NCBI GenBank assembly: GCA_045538735.1
Contig: JAZSRY010000013.1
Location: 171,939 to 235,938, forward strand
From: SIG459 sp045538735
GTDB lineage: Bacteria; Bacillota; Clostridia; Oscillospirales; Oscillospiraceae
Direction of reading: 5' to 3'
DNA: 64,000 nt
Part shown: one piece after another, positions 52,271 through 62,200 of the stretch
Position numbering within the stretch: the first letter of the stretch is position 1
Layout: every line of letters begins with the position of its first letter
The notes under the pieces: model-generated
The model's input: only the letters and a program-made list of their open reading frames with translations
Told to the model about the DNA's origin: nothing
Database searches by the model: none
Position numbers and translations under genes: made by a program

Positions 52271-53299
52271 TCAAAGGTTTTTGTAAACTTCAAGGCTGTA
52301 ATTGAAGAGTTCATCTTCGAATGCGTAGTAAATGTCGGGGCGGGAGCCGATGAGCTTGCATACAGCACCGCTGCCTTCGCAGGTATGAGCGCCGTATTTA
52401 TCAACGATGCTTCTTGCATATTCTCTTGCCTGCTCGGGAGTGGTATCGGGGTTATACATGATGTAAGGATCGGGGGGATAGATGGGAGTGGTCTTGCTGC
52501 CGTACTTATCAAGGATCATACGGATGTCATTAATGGACTGGATCTCAAGAAGGTCAGCTTTAAGGTCGTTGACTATGTAGGGGAGCCATGCCTCCATGAA
52601 GCCGCAGCAGTGGATCATATAGTGGCAGCCCTTGGAACGAATAGCCTCGGAAAGCTCGACCGCAGAATCAAGAAGAGTGTTCTCGAAGGTGTCGGTGGAG
52701 AAGAAGGGAGCACGGGCGTTGGACCAGTCATCGTAGTTGCCGAACATGTCGGGCTTCCATACATCAAACATGTACTTAACGGCTTCTATTTTGTATCTGT
52801 CCAATGCCTGGAAGAAGTCTCTGCAGTCATCAGGCTCGAGAAGAATGTCGCAAAGGGCGTTTTCAAAGCCTTCGGACATGTGAAGACGCTCAAAAGTGCC
52901 GTTGCCAAGATGACCCATCTGGACTTTGTCGGGATCTCTTACGAACTTATCAAGACCCATTTTCCAATCAACCTTGCTCAGGTCGGGGAAAATGAACTTT
53001 TCTCTCCATTCGCCGATTTCTTCAAAAACGTTACCCATGGGGGTGGGACCGGACTGTGCTTCTTCGTACTTATAGAGAGTGCCGAACCAGTCATAGCTAT
53101 CGTCCTTGATCATGAAGTCGGGAGCATCCTTATATGCGGGGGGTACAACAAACTGCATAGCAAAGGTGTTGTTGGGCATCCACATGGGCTTTTCATGGCG
53201 AAGAGCGCGAAGGAAGTTTTCTCTGGGGGAGATAGGATACTTTCTTTCGGGAGCAGGCATTCTGGGGGGAAGTACGGGAATGGTAAACAGATTGGCCAT
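52271..53299 (-). CDS. URO-D/methyltransferase-family protein
   Basis: A 342-residue TIM-barrel protein of the uroporphyrinogen decarboxylase superfamily. It has a metal-type motif, MIHCCGFMEAW (about residues 226-236), like the zinc His-Cys site of the corrinoid/CoM methyltransferases in that family (MtaA/MtbA type), rather than the haem-pathway enzyme. No corrinoid protein is nearby. ATG at 53299 behind GAGGTGAT. It is the first gene of the GRE operon, so it may prepare the substrate or methylate/demethylate a product. Role unknown. Confidence 0.82.
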   Translation of the reverse strand: MANLFTIPVLPPRMPAPERKYPISPRENFLRALRHEKPMWMPNNTFAMQFVVPPAYKDAPDFMIKDDSYDWFGTLYKYEEAQSGPTPMGNVFEEIGEWREKFIFPDLSKVDWKMGLDKFVRDPDKVQMGHLGNGTFERLHMSEGFENALCDILLEPDDCRDFFQALDRYKIEAVKYMFDVWKPDMFGNYDDWSNARAPFFSTDTFENTLLDSAVELSEAIRSKGCHYMIHCCGFMEAWLPYIVNDLKADLLEIQSINDIRMILDKYGSKTTPIYPPDPYIMYNPDTTPEQAREYARSIVDKYGAHTCEGSGAVCKLIGSRPDIYYAFEDELFNYSLEVYKNL

Positions 53300-53491
53300 T
53301 TTTATCACCTCATAAATTGATTACATAATTGAGTGGGCGTACATGTCGATTCTCGCCCTATTTTCCATTCATAGGATACCATACAACTTATATTATTTAA
53401 ATATACACTTGTTATTAATTAGACATTTAACTGTTGCCTTTTGGGTTACAGTTTGTTATTATTGACAATATAATTTGTAATAGGGGACAAA
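53300..53491. promoter_or_regulatory. Divergent control region of GRE operon and MocR gene
   Basis: A 192-base AT-rich gap holding the promoters of both directions. Near the MocR gene the imperfect inverted repeat ATTGACAA/TTGTAAT (53461-53481) overlaps a TATAAT hexamer, which suggests autorepression. No -35 element is convincing in either direction. Confidence 0.4.
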
Positions 53492-54934
53492 ATGATGAGC
53501 AAAACCGATGAGATTCGTAATGAAATAATAGAAATGATTCGACTTGGAATTATCGGTCCCGGGGAAAAATTACCGTCTATCAGAAAAACTGCCAACAAGT
53601 ATGATGTAAGCATTACGCCTGTCAGCGATGCCTATAATGCACTTTTGGCGCAGCAGCTTGTTGAATCCCGTCCTCAGTCCGGTTATTTCGTAACCAGCTC
53701 AATTGAAAAACTGCAGGAACTTCTTGACTTGCAGCTTCATGTTGGCCTTAACAAAAGTGAGCACTACAGTATGGTTGATGACTTCTTCACCGGCTACAGT
53801 GAAATTGCGTTCAATGTAAATAATGATATTAAGTTTTCGTTTGGTTCAACTTCTGCTACATCATCCATTTACCCCGAAATGAATTTTAATTCCTGTCTTG
53901 CTGAATGCGTCAATAAACTAAGGGATGCCGGTAACCGTCAGGTAAAGCTTCATGATGAGCTTCCGCTTAAAAAGAGCATTATGAAATGGATGCAGCCTTG
54001 CAACTGCAAGCAAAGCCTCGATGATATTTCTATAGTCAGAAGCGTTACAGAAGGTGTTATGCTTGCAATTCGCGCATGCAGCAGCAGGGGAGGACTGGTG
54101 GCAATTGAAGCCCCCGGTCATGTGGGTTTTTACTTCATAGCAAAATTTCTGGAAAGGGAAGTGCTGTCTGTTCCCTCCAATCCTCAAACGGGAATAGATG
54201 TTGATGTGTTTGAATCCTATTTAAGGCAGGGAATCAAGCCTTCATGCCTCGTATTATCCTCTGTGATATCCAATCCCACGGGCGCAGTTATGCCCGATGA
54301 CAACAAAATTAGGCTTACAAAACTATGTCACGAATTTTCTGTGCCTATCATTGAGGACGATATACTTGGAGAGCTTTACTTTACTGATTCGAGACCAAAA
54401 CCTCTTAAAAGCTTTGACAGCGAAAATGTAATTTATGTTTCCGGTTTTGGAAAATGCCTTACTCCAACCGTTCGCCTTGCTTATGTTTCAACCGGAAGAT
54501 TTAAGAGTGCATTTGCTTTCTATAAGCATATTTCCACATCCTATACTTATCCGCCTATACAGCTTGCAATGTCCGAATATCTTGACAAAGGTACTGCATA
54601 TAAGGATCTGGCATTTTTAAGAAAATGGCTTAAAACCTGCGTTCATACTTACAGAAATGAAATATTGGATTCGTTTCCTGCCGGCACAAGCGTTAATGAG
54701 TCAAAGGGCGGACCCTATCTTTGGGTATCTCTACCCGAAGGATGTTCCGCAAATGAGCTTTGCGAGATGGCTAAGCGCATAGGAATCACGATATCACCCA
54801 GTCATCTTTTTAATGCTAAAGAAACAATGTCAAACTGTTTCAGACTCAACTGCGCTGCATTGCCTTTTGATGACGAAGCATTAAGCGCAGTAAAAAAAAT
54901 GGGCAGCCTTGCCCATTCCCTTGTAATTAAGTGA
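53492..54934 (+). CDS. MocR-type regulator (GntR winged helix plus aminotransferase fold)
   Basis: A 480-residue regulator. Residues 1-75 form a GntR winged helix (GEKLPSIRKTANKYDVS). Residues about 100-475 form a class I aminotransferase fold with the PLP Lys in YVSGFGKCLTP (about residue 325). MocR regulators sense amino-containing effectors bound to PLP, for example GABA or taurine. Divergent from the GRE operon, which is probably its target. ATG behind AGGGGA. Confidence 0.85.
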   Translation: MMSKTDEIRNEIIEMIRLGIIGPGEKLPSIRKTANKYDVSITPVSDAYNALLAQQLVESRPQSGYFVTSSIEKLQELLDLQLHVGLNKSEHYSMVDDFFTGYSEIAFNVNNDIKFSFGSTSATSSIYPEMNFNSCLAECVNKLRDAGNRQVKLHDELPLKKSIMKWMQPCNCKQSLDDISIVRSVTEGVMLAIRACSSRGGLVAIEAPGHVGFYFIAKFLEREVLSVPSNPQTGIDVDVFESYLRQGIKPSCLVLSSVISNPTGAVMPDDNKIRLTKLCHEFSVPIIEDDILGELYFTDSRPKPLKSFDSENVIYVSGFGKCLTPTVRLAYVSTGRFKSAFAFYKHISTSYTYPPIQLAMSEYLDKGTAYKDLAFLRKWLKTCVHTYRNEILDSFPAGTSVNESKGGPYLWVSLPEGCSANELCEMAKRIGITISPSHLFNAKETMSNCFRLNCAALPFDDEALSAVKKMGSLAHSLVIK

Positions 54935-54974
54935 ACAGATTTGGCTGCCCAAGTCGGTTTTCGGTTGTTTATTA

Positions 54975-55436
54975 TCAGGTGCGGGATTTCATCATTATGA
55001 CCTGGTCGGATTCCATGATGACCTTGTCGTTTTGGTTGAGGAGCTTAAGATTCTGCTTGAGAATGCCTCTTCCGGGCTTGGAACTATGACGGGCCTCGGT
55101 GGGAACAATGACAACGCGTATGGTATCTCCGATCATAAGGGGAGCGACATATTTGAGAGTACATTCCATAAATGCAATTGCTGTTCCTTCATAAAGTCCC
55201 ATCTGGTTACTGAGACCGGTGGAGATTATAAACCCAAGAGCACCGTGAGCGATTCTTGTTCCGAACATACCCTTTTTTGCGGCTTCTTCATCAACATGAA
55301 TGGGGTTATAGTCACCGGAAAGACCTGCGAAGCTCATTACATCAGCTTCGGTAATGGTTCTGCCGGAACTGACATATTCTTCGCCAATAATGAAGTCTTC
55401 CAGATAATGTCCGCGGATTTTGTATTCGCCTGCCAT
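54975..55436 (-). CDS. MaoC-like hot-dog dehydratase
   Basis: A 153-residue hot-dog protein of the MaoC/(R)-specific enoyl-CoA hydratase type. Motif SGDYNPIHVDEEAAKKG with the Asp-Asn-His active-site pattern, followed by IAHGALGF. ATG behind AAAGGAG. It is a single minus-strand gene between the MocR gene and DUF169. Acts on a CoA- or ACP-bound acyl group in known relatives; here the substrate is unknown. Confidence 0.82.
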   Translation of the reverse strand: MAGEYKIRGHYLEDFIIGEEYVSSGRTITEADVMSFAGLSGDYNPIHVDEEAAKKGMFGTRIAHGALGFIISTGLSNQMGLYEGTAIAFMECTLKYVAPLMIGDTIRVVIVPTEARHSSKPGRGILKQNLKLLNQNDKVIMESDQVIMMKSRT

Positions 55437-55543
55437 AATAATTTCTCCTTTGCAAATTAGTGGTTGAACTTAAATGAATTATAGCTTATAATTCCGCATA
55501 TTACAAGACAGATATAATTTCTGCTCAGTACAGGAGGTTTGTC

Positions 55544-56350
55544 ATGCTCGAAAAAAATAAACTTCATCAGGCCATTCTTGACAGAATGGTTAAGCTTCGC
55601 TATCCTGCCGTCGCAATCAAGTTTATTGAAAATGAAGAGGATGTACCTGAAAATGCTTTTCGTCCCTATAAAGACAAGGGAAAGCATATTGCCATTTGTC
55701 AGGCTTTTGCTCTTGCGAGAAGACAGGGTAAAGTGGTTTATATGACAAAGGAGGACCAGTGGTGCTGGAATCCCCTTGTTACATATGGTATGGTAGATTT
55801 CAAAAAGGGAAATCCCGATTTTGAGCTGATTGCAAGCTATATGGGTATTCCCGATAAAGAGAAGTGTGATGCTTTTGTGGAAGCATTCCCTAAACTTCCT
55901 TACGGTAAATATCCCGGAACGCTGATTGCACCTCTTGATAAAGCTGATTTTGAGCCTGACATTATGCTCATATATTGCAGCAACAGTCAGCTTCGCTTTA
56001 TGCTGATGGGACTTATGAGCCAGACTGCATCTATGCTTGACAGTGCTTTTACCCCTCTTGATTCCTGCGTATATTCCGTTATTCCTCCTTTCTATGAGGG
56101 AAAGTACCGCATAACTCTTCCTGACCCCGGGGAGTATGAGCGTGCTCTAACTGATGAAAATGACATTATCTTTACGGTGCCCTGGCAAAAAACAGAAGAA
56201 TTTTTTGCGGGACTCGCCCATCTTGATAAGCGTAATTTTACTGTTAACAGTTATCAGCCTTATATGAAGGAAGATTTCCAGAGACCTCAGTTTTATAACG
56301 ATGTATTTGAAATGTGGGGGCTTCAGACGGGCGAACTTTGGGACAAGTGA
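55544..56350 (+). CDS. DUF169 protein
   Basis: A 268-residue protein of the DUF169 (COG2043) group. It has the family-like start VKLRYPAVAIKF and CVYSVIPPFYEGKYRITLPDPGEYERAL near residues 185-210. Ten or so Cys and Met residues, no membrane segment. DUF169 has no assigned function but is common in anaerobes. ATG behind CAGGAGG. Its neighbours, MaoC and an OFA carrier, suggest a role in a carboxylate pathway. Confidence 0.75.
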   Translation: MLEKNKLHQAILDRMVKLRYPAVAIKFIENEEDVPENAFRPYKDKGKHIAICQAFALARRQGKVVYMTKEDQWCWNPLVTYGMVDFKKGNPDFELIASYMGIPDKEKCDAFVEAFPKLPYGKYPGTLIAPLDKADFEPDIMLIYCSNSQLRFMLMGLMSQTASMLDSAFTPLDSCVYSVIPPFYEGKYRITLPDPGEYERALTDENDIIFTVPWQKTEEFFAGLAHLDKRNFTVNSYQPYMKEDFQRPQFYNDVFEMWGLQTGELWDK

Positions 56351-56351
56351 T

Positions 56352-56393
56352 AGACAATCGGACAACAGTTTAACCAAAAATTGTCTTTTTTTT
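56352..56393 (+). terminator. Weak terminator after DUF169
   Basis: A 7-bp stem, AGACAAT/ATTGTCT, with a 21-nt loop, followed by T7-T8. The stem is short and the loop large. Confidence 0.4.
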
Positions 56394-56424
56394 GACTAAT
56401 TTATTATTAGGGCTTGAAACTTTG

Positions 56425-56454
56425 TTGACAAAGTGCTAAAGTAACATCTATAGT
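56425..56454 (+). promoter_or_regulatory. Promoter for OFA transporter
   Basis: TTGACA, 18-bp spacer, TATAGT, about 90 bp before the transporter ATG. Confidence 0.6.
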
Positions 56455-56543
56455 GCGAAATTATTGAGCACAATAAAAATTTGTAGATGACCGTAATAGC
56501 GGCTTCTAAATAATTTTCTATTCTTTTGAGAGGAGAAAACAAA

Positions 56544-57914
56544 ATGCAGAAGAAATCCATTGGCTTCGGTTTCAGAGGCTGGATGCTGATCCTGTATCAG
56601 GCAATCGCCTACATCACCTTCCAGGTCTTCACCCAGTACCCCCTGAACATTCTTTCCGATGCATTCGGCGGAGCCCAGCTCGTCTCCAGCATCTACTCCA
56701 TCTGTGCAATCATTGGTATTGTTATCCAGATCATCCTGGTCAGCCTGATTGCCAAGATGAAGAGCATCAAGGCCTTCGGCAGCATCCTCGGTGTCGCCTC
56801 CATCGTTCTGGCATTCCTCGTAGCAAGTTTTGCTCCCGGTGCTGTATGGTATGGCGCTTATGCTCTCATCAACATCGTATCCGTTCTGTACTCCACCCTG
56901 GCTCTTGGCCTCCTGGTCGGTCAGTGGTTCCCCACCAGAAAGGGTACCGTTATGGGTATTGCTACCCTCGCATTCCCCATCGCAAACGGTCTTCTCGGAC
57001 CCTTTGCAAACGGCGTTATGCCCAACGTAATGCCTTGGGTTATGTCCGGCGGACATGCTGGCGTAAATCCCTATGGTTTCGGCGGCGCTATCTTCATGGC
57101 ATTCCTGCCCTTCCTCATTGTCTCCATCGTTGGCTGGCTGATCGGTCTGATCTTCGTCAAGGATTATCCCGAGCAGTGCGGTGCATATCGTGACAATGAT
57201 AAGAGCATCACTCCCGAAATCGCCAACGCAATCATGATGGCTGAAATCGAGAACAAGAAGAGCTCTGTTTGGACTTACTGGAACACCATCAAGTCCAAGG
57301 AATTCTGGTTTGGTACCATTGCTGTCGGTGCTCTGCTCTCCTGCGCAATCGGTCTCATGAGCCAGTCCATGCAGATTGTTAACGCCGGTGTTGGCGAAGA
57401 GAAGTACAGCGCTGTTATGGCTACTGTTATGATCTTCGGTTGCATTGGTTCTTATGTCATTGGTCTCCTCGATACCAAGATCGGTACCAAGAAGGCAATG
57501 ATCATCTCCTGCGCACTCATGGTTATCGCTGGTGTTCTGGGTCTCCTCGGAAACGGCACCGTTCTCTGGATCGCTATGATCTTCGTTGCTATGTTCATGG
57601 GCGCTTCCTCCAACTTCGGTGTTTCTCTGGCTGCTCAGTACTGGCGCCGCGAGGACTTCGGTCGTGTATTCGCTCTCTCCAGCCCCATCGGCTCTGCTAT
57701 CAGCTCTGCTTCTCCCGCTATCATTGCTCAGCTGCTCTTCGGTGCTCAGGGCTATAAGGGTCACGGCGGTGCATTCACCTTCGTTCTTATCTTCGGTGCA
57801 GTTGCACTTATTCTCATGTGCCTCTACAATCCCAAGGCTATCAAGGCTCGCGACGATAAGTATCGTGCAAAGGCTGGCAAGCCCCTGGATGACGCTCTCG
57901 TTGGCCGCAAGTAA
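56544..57914 (+). CDS. MFS transporter, OFA family (second)
   Basis: A 456-residue membrane protein with about 12 segments. It resembles the OFA group (N-terminal RGWMLILYQAIAYITF; LGLLVGQWFPTRKGTVMGIATLAFP). The sequence is unusually rich in preferred codons (TTC, ATC, CTC), indicating strong expression. ATG at 56544 behind AGAGGAG. It has a promoter and terminator. As in OFA relatives it may exchange organic anions. Its location near GRE and PFOR suggests importing a substrate or exporting an acid. Confidence 0.85.
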   Translation: MQKKSIGFGFRGWMLILYQAIAYITFQVFTQYPLNILSDAFGGAQLVSSIYSICAIIGIVIQIILVSLIAKMKSIKAFGSILGVASIVLAFLVASFAPGAVWYGAYALINIVSVLYSTLALGLLVGQWFPTRKGTVMGIATLAFPIANGLLGPFANGVMPNVMPWVMSGGHAGVNPYGFGGAIFMAFLPFLIVSIVGWLIGLIFVKDYPEQCGAYRDNDKSITPEIANAIMMAEIENKKSSVWTYWNTIKSKEFWFGTIAVGALLSCAIGLMSQSMQIVNAGVGEEKYSAVMATVMIFGCIGSYVIGLLDTKIGTKKAMIISCALMVIAGVLGLLGNGTVLWIAMIFVAMFMGASSNFGVSLAAQYWRREDFGRVFALSSPIGSAISSASPAIIAQLLFGAQGYKGHGGAFTFVLIFGAVALILMCLYNPKAIKARDDKYRAKAGKPLDDALVGRK

Positions 57915-57949
57915 GTCGTTAAGTCTTACATAAAAAACCTAAATTTTTT

Positions 57950-57985
57950 CAAGGCGTGTTCTTTGGAACACGCCTTGTTTTTTTG
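57950..57985 (+). terminator. Terminator after OFA transporter
   Basis: 12-bp stem CAAGGCGTGTTC and complement, loop TTTG, then a T-run. Confidence 0.9.
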
Positions 57986-58016
57986 TTGCATTGTAATAAT
58001 TAATTGCAAATTTGAG

Positions 58017-58045
58017 TTGAATTATTTAGTTTATAGTGATATAAT
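58017..58045 (+). promoter_or_regulatory. Promoter for polyferredoxin-PFOR-Nfn operon
   Basis: TTGAAT, 17-bp spacer, TATAAT. A leader of about 95 nt follows, with a possible ACGTTT/AAACGT stem, before the ribosome site. Confidence 0.7.
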
Positions 58046-58145
58046 TTTTGCTGTCTTATAGTAACTTGTAAGAGACGTTTGCAACATACGGTATGAAAAC
58101 GTTTATTTCTAAGTTAAGATTTCCAAATATATTAGGAGGGATTTT

Positions 58146-59249
58146 ATGAGAACGGATTGTGCTCTGGAGCAGGAAAAGAAGATTGCCTTTATTGCCTGCG
58201 CCGGAAGCGCTGCCGGCAAGGAGCGCTTCGCACAGTGCAAAACCTGCGCTGAAGCTGTAGAAATGGGTTTCAAAAGAGGTGAGTGCAAGGACGGATGCGT
58301 AGGTGTCGGCTCCTGCGTGCTCAGCTGCACCAAAGGTGCTATGAAGCTTGTTGATGGCAAGGTTATCGTTGATCGTGAAAAGTGTGACGGCTGCGGCGAC
58401 TGCGCCAAGAAGGGCGTATGTCCTCAGGGACTCATCAGCATGGTTCCTGCTGATGCCACCAACTTCATACCTTGTTCTTCTACCGAGGAAGATGATGAGC
58501 TGGTAAGAAAGACCTGCGGTTATGGCTGCATTTCCTGTGGCGAATGTGAGAGAGCCTGCCCCGAAGGCGCTGTCTCCATTGTTGATAACCACGCTGTTAT
58601 TGATTATGAAAAGTGCGTGGGCTGCGTTGCCTGTACCGTCAAGTGCCGCAAGAAGATTATTGTTGATGAGCTTCACGATCTCACTAAGCTGAAGAGCAGT
58701 GTTGCATTTGTTCGTTGCAATGGCGACGGAAGAAGCGCAGTCATTCTTGATCAGCTTGGAATCGGCAGCTGCAAGGAAGGCGCAAAGCTTCAGCTCAGAG
58801 AAAAGGGAATGTGTGCAACCGGTTGTCTTGGCCACGGTGAATGCGTTACCGTTTGCAGATATAATGCAATTTCTATTGTTAACGGAATTGCAAAGGTAGA
58901 CCCCGATAAGTGCGTTGGCTGCCGAGACTGTACATATGCCTGCCCCCAGCATCTTATCACCATTGTTCCTTATAAGGGAATTAAAATGGTTGCCTGCTCC
59001 TCCGAGGATGCTCCCTCCGAGAAAGCAAAATATTGCACAACCGGCTGCACGCTCTGCGGCGACTGCAAGGCTAACTGCCCCAACCTTGCTATTTACAATG
59101 AAGAGACTCATGCCTGCATTGATCCCGAAATCTGCGAAGACTGCAATGTTTGCCAGTATGTTTGCCCTCGCAAGGTAATCAAGCAGCAGGCGGTTCCCGA
59201 GTATATTTTCCTTCAGCATAACGCTGTAAACTCTAAGGAAGGAGACTGA
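58146..59249 (+). CDS. Polyferredoxin with eight Cys-rich motifs (RnfB-like repeats)
   Basis: A 367-residue electron carrier arranged as two similar halves. Each begins with VAF or IAF plus a Cys region (IAFIACAGSA; VAFVRCNGDG). Cys motifs, in order: CKDGCVGVGSCVLSC, CDGCGDCAKKGVC, CGYGCISCGECERAC, CVGCVACTVKC, then CATGCLGHGECVTVC, CVGCRDCTYAC, CTTGCTLCGDCKANC and CEDCNVCQYVC. Such sites bind [4Fe-4S] clusters. No transmembrane segment. It lies 5 nt before the PFOR gene, so it should shuttle its electrons. ATG behind TAGGAGGG. Confidence 0.82.
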   Translation: MRTDCALEQEKKIAFIACAGSAAGKERFAQCKTCAEAVEMGFKRGECKDGCVGVGSCVLSCTKGAMKLVDGKVIVDREKCDGCGDCAKKGVCPQGLISMVPADATNFIPCSSTEEDDELVRKTCGYGCISCGECERACPEGAVSIVDNHAVIDYEKCVGCVACTVKCRKKIIVDELHDLTKLKSSVAFVRCNGDGRSAVILDQLGIGSCKEGAKLQLREKGMCATGCLGHGECVTVCRYNAISIVNGIAKVDPDKCVGCRDCTYACPQHLITIVPYKGIKMVACSSEDAPSEKAKYCTTGCTLCGDCKANCPNLAIYNEETHACIDPEICEDCNVCQYVCPRKVIKQQAVPEYIFLQHNAVNSKEGD

Positions 59250-59254
59250 GGCTA

Positions 59255-62200
59255 ATGAGAAAAATTAAAACTATGGACGGCAACACTGCTGCTGCTCATG
59301 TTGCCTATGCTTTTTCCGAGGTAGCAGCAATTTATCCCATTACTCCTTCTTCTCCCATGGCTGAGAGCATGGATGAATGGGTATCCAACGATAGAAAAAA
59401 CCTCTTCGGCGAAGAAGTTAAAATTATCGAAATGCAGTCCGAAGCTGGTGCAGCAGGCGCTGTCCACGGCTCCATTTCCACCGGTTCCTATACCACTACC
59501 TTCACAGCATCTCAGGGCCTTCTCCTTATGATCCCCAATATGTATAAGCTGGCCGGCGAACAGGCTCCCGCGGTTTTCCACGTTGCAGCTCGTGCCCTTG
59601 CAAGCCATGCACTGAGCATTTTCGGCGATCATAGCGACGTTATGTCCTGCCGTCAGACCGGTTTTGCAATGCTTTGCTCCAACTCCGTTCAGCAGGTAAT
59701 GGACCTCGCTGCCGTTGCTCATCTTTCCACCATCGCAGGCAAGCTTCCCATGCTCCATTTCTTCGACGGTTTCCGTACTTCTCATGAGTATCAGAAGATT
59801 GAAACCTGGGATTATGAAGACCTCCGTGATATGGTAGATTGGGATGCTGTCAAGGCATTTAAGGCACGTTCCCTTAACCCCAATCATCCCTTCTCCATGG
59901 GCTCTGCAGAGCAGCCCGAGACCTTCTTCCAGCATCGTGAGGCCTGCAACAGCGCTTATCTTGAAACCGCTGATATTGTTGCAAGCTATATGGACAAGGT
60001 TAATGCAAAGCTTGGAACCAACTATAAGCCTTTCAACTATTACGGTGCAGAAGATGCTACCGATGTCATCGTTGCAATGGGCAGCGTATGCGAAGCAGTT
60101 GAAGAAGTTGTTGATTATCTTAATGCCCGCGGCGCCAAGGTTGGTGTAATCGAGGTTCATCTCTATCGTCCTTTCTCCACCAAGCATCTTCTTGCTGTTA
60201 TGCCCGAGAGCGTTCAGCGCATTGCCGTTCTTGACAGAACCAAGGAGCCCGGTGGCATCGGCGAGCCTCTTTATCTTGATATTTGCGCAGCTCTCCGTGG
60301 AAGCAAGTTTGAAAATTGCTTTATTTGCGGCGGACGTTACGGTCTTGGCAGCAAGGATACCCAGCCAGGCGATATCATTGCAGTATATGATAACCTTGCA
60401 AGCGAAGAGCCCAAGAAAGTCTTCACCCTTGCTATTAATGACGATGTAACCGGTCTTTCTCTTACTGTAAAAGAGTATGCCGACGTTGCTCCCGAAGGCA
60501 CCAAGGCCTGCAAGTTCTGGGGTCTCGGCGCTGACGGTACTGTAGGTGCAAACAAGAACTCTGTTAAGATTATCGGTGACCACACCGATAAGAAGGTTCA
60601 GGCATACTTCCAGTATGACTCTAAGAAATCCGGCGGCACAACCATCAGCCATCTCCGCTTTGGTGACAGCCCCATTAAGTCCACCTACTATGTAAAGCAG
60701 GCTGACTTTGTTGCATGCCACAATGCTTCTTATCTCTATAAATTCGATATGGTTCAGGATGTTAAGCCCGGCGGATTCTTCCTCCTTAACTGCACCTGGA
60801 ACGATGAGGAGCTTAACACCAAGCTTCCTGCAAAGGTAAAGCGTTACATTGCCAATAATAATGTTCAGTTCTATACCTGCGATGCAGTAAGCATTGCAAA
60901 GGCTGTCGGTCTCGGTGCCCGCAGAACCAATTCTGTTCTCCAGGCTGCTTTCTTCATGCTCGCTGATATTATTCCTCTCGAGGATGCAGTTGGCTATATG
61001 AAGGATGCTATCATCAAGTCCTATTCTTCCAAGGGACAGAATGTTGTTGATATGAACTGCGCCGCTGTTGATCAGGGTATTGCAAATACTCATAAGGTTG
61101 AAGTTCCCGAATGGTGGAAGACCGCTGAGGATGAAGCTGCACCCGGAGCACTTGTTGGACGCGATGAATTCCACACCAGATATCTCAATGATATTCTCAT
61201 TCCCACCAACACTCTCACCGGTGATAATGTTCCCGTTTCCACCTTCCTTGAGACTGCAAACGGTGTTATTCCCGCAGGTACCGCTGCTTATGAAAAGCGA
61301 GGCATTGCTGCCGATGTTCCTGTATGGCTCCCCGAAAACTGCATGCAGTGCAACTGGTGCTCCTATGTATGCCCCCACGGCGTAATTCGTCCCTTTGCCG
61401 TTAAGCCCGAGCAGGCTGAAGGTCATGATGGCATCCTTGATATGAAGGGTGCAAAGGGTACCAAGTTCACCATTGCCATCTCCGCCCTTGACTGTACCGG
61501 CTGCGGCAGCTGCTCCGAAGTTTGCCCCGCACGTAAAAAGGCCATCAAGATGGTTGAGGCAAGCGATGATGTTGTTAATGCACATCAGGCCAAGTTTGAT
61601 GATCTCTTCGCTAATGCAGAAAGCGTCGCTGTTCCCTTCGGTGATGACACCGTCAAGGGAAGCCAGTTCAAGCAGCCTCTTATGGAGTTCTCCGGCGCAT
61701 GCCCCGGTTGCGGCGAATCTCCCTATGCAAAGCTTATTACCCAGCTCTTCGGTGAGAGAATGTATATTGCCAACGCAACCGGCTGCTCCTCTATCTGGGG
61801 CTGCTCCGCTCCCTCCACTCCTTATACCGTAAATAAGGAAGGCAAGGGTCCCGCTTGGGCAAACTCCCTGTTTGAGGATAACGCTGAGTTCGGACTCGGT
61901 ATGCGTATCTCTGTAAATGCCCGCAGAAACGAGCTCAAGAGTGCTGCCGAGCGACTTGTTGATGTTATCGGCGTTCCTGCAAAGGCATGGCTTGTCAGTA
62001 TGAACGATTCCAAGACCTCCGCAAAGACCGGTGAACTTTTCAAGAAGGCTTGCGAGGCAATTGCTGACTCCAACGCTGACGCTGCATTTGTTGTCAATAA
62101 TGCTGATATGCTCGTTAAGCCCTCTATGTGGATCTTCGGCGGCGACGGCTGGGCATACGATATCGGCTACGGTGGTCTTGACCATGTTATTGCATCCGGT

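Noticed and set aside
49907..53320. 1137-codon plus-strand frame opposite GRE2 and the URO-D gene
   Set aside because: It is antisense to genes with clear motifs, has no ribosome site and arises from codon bias of the true strand.
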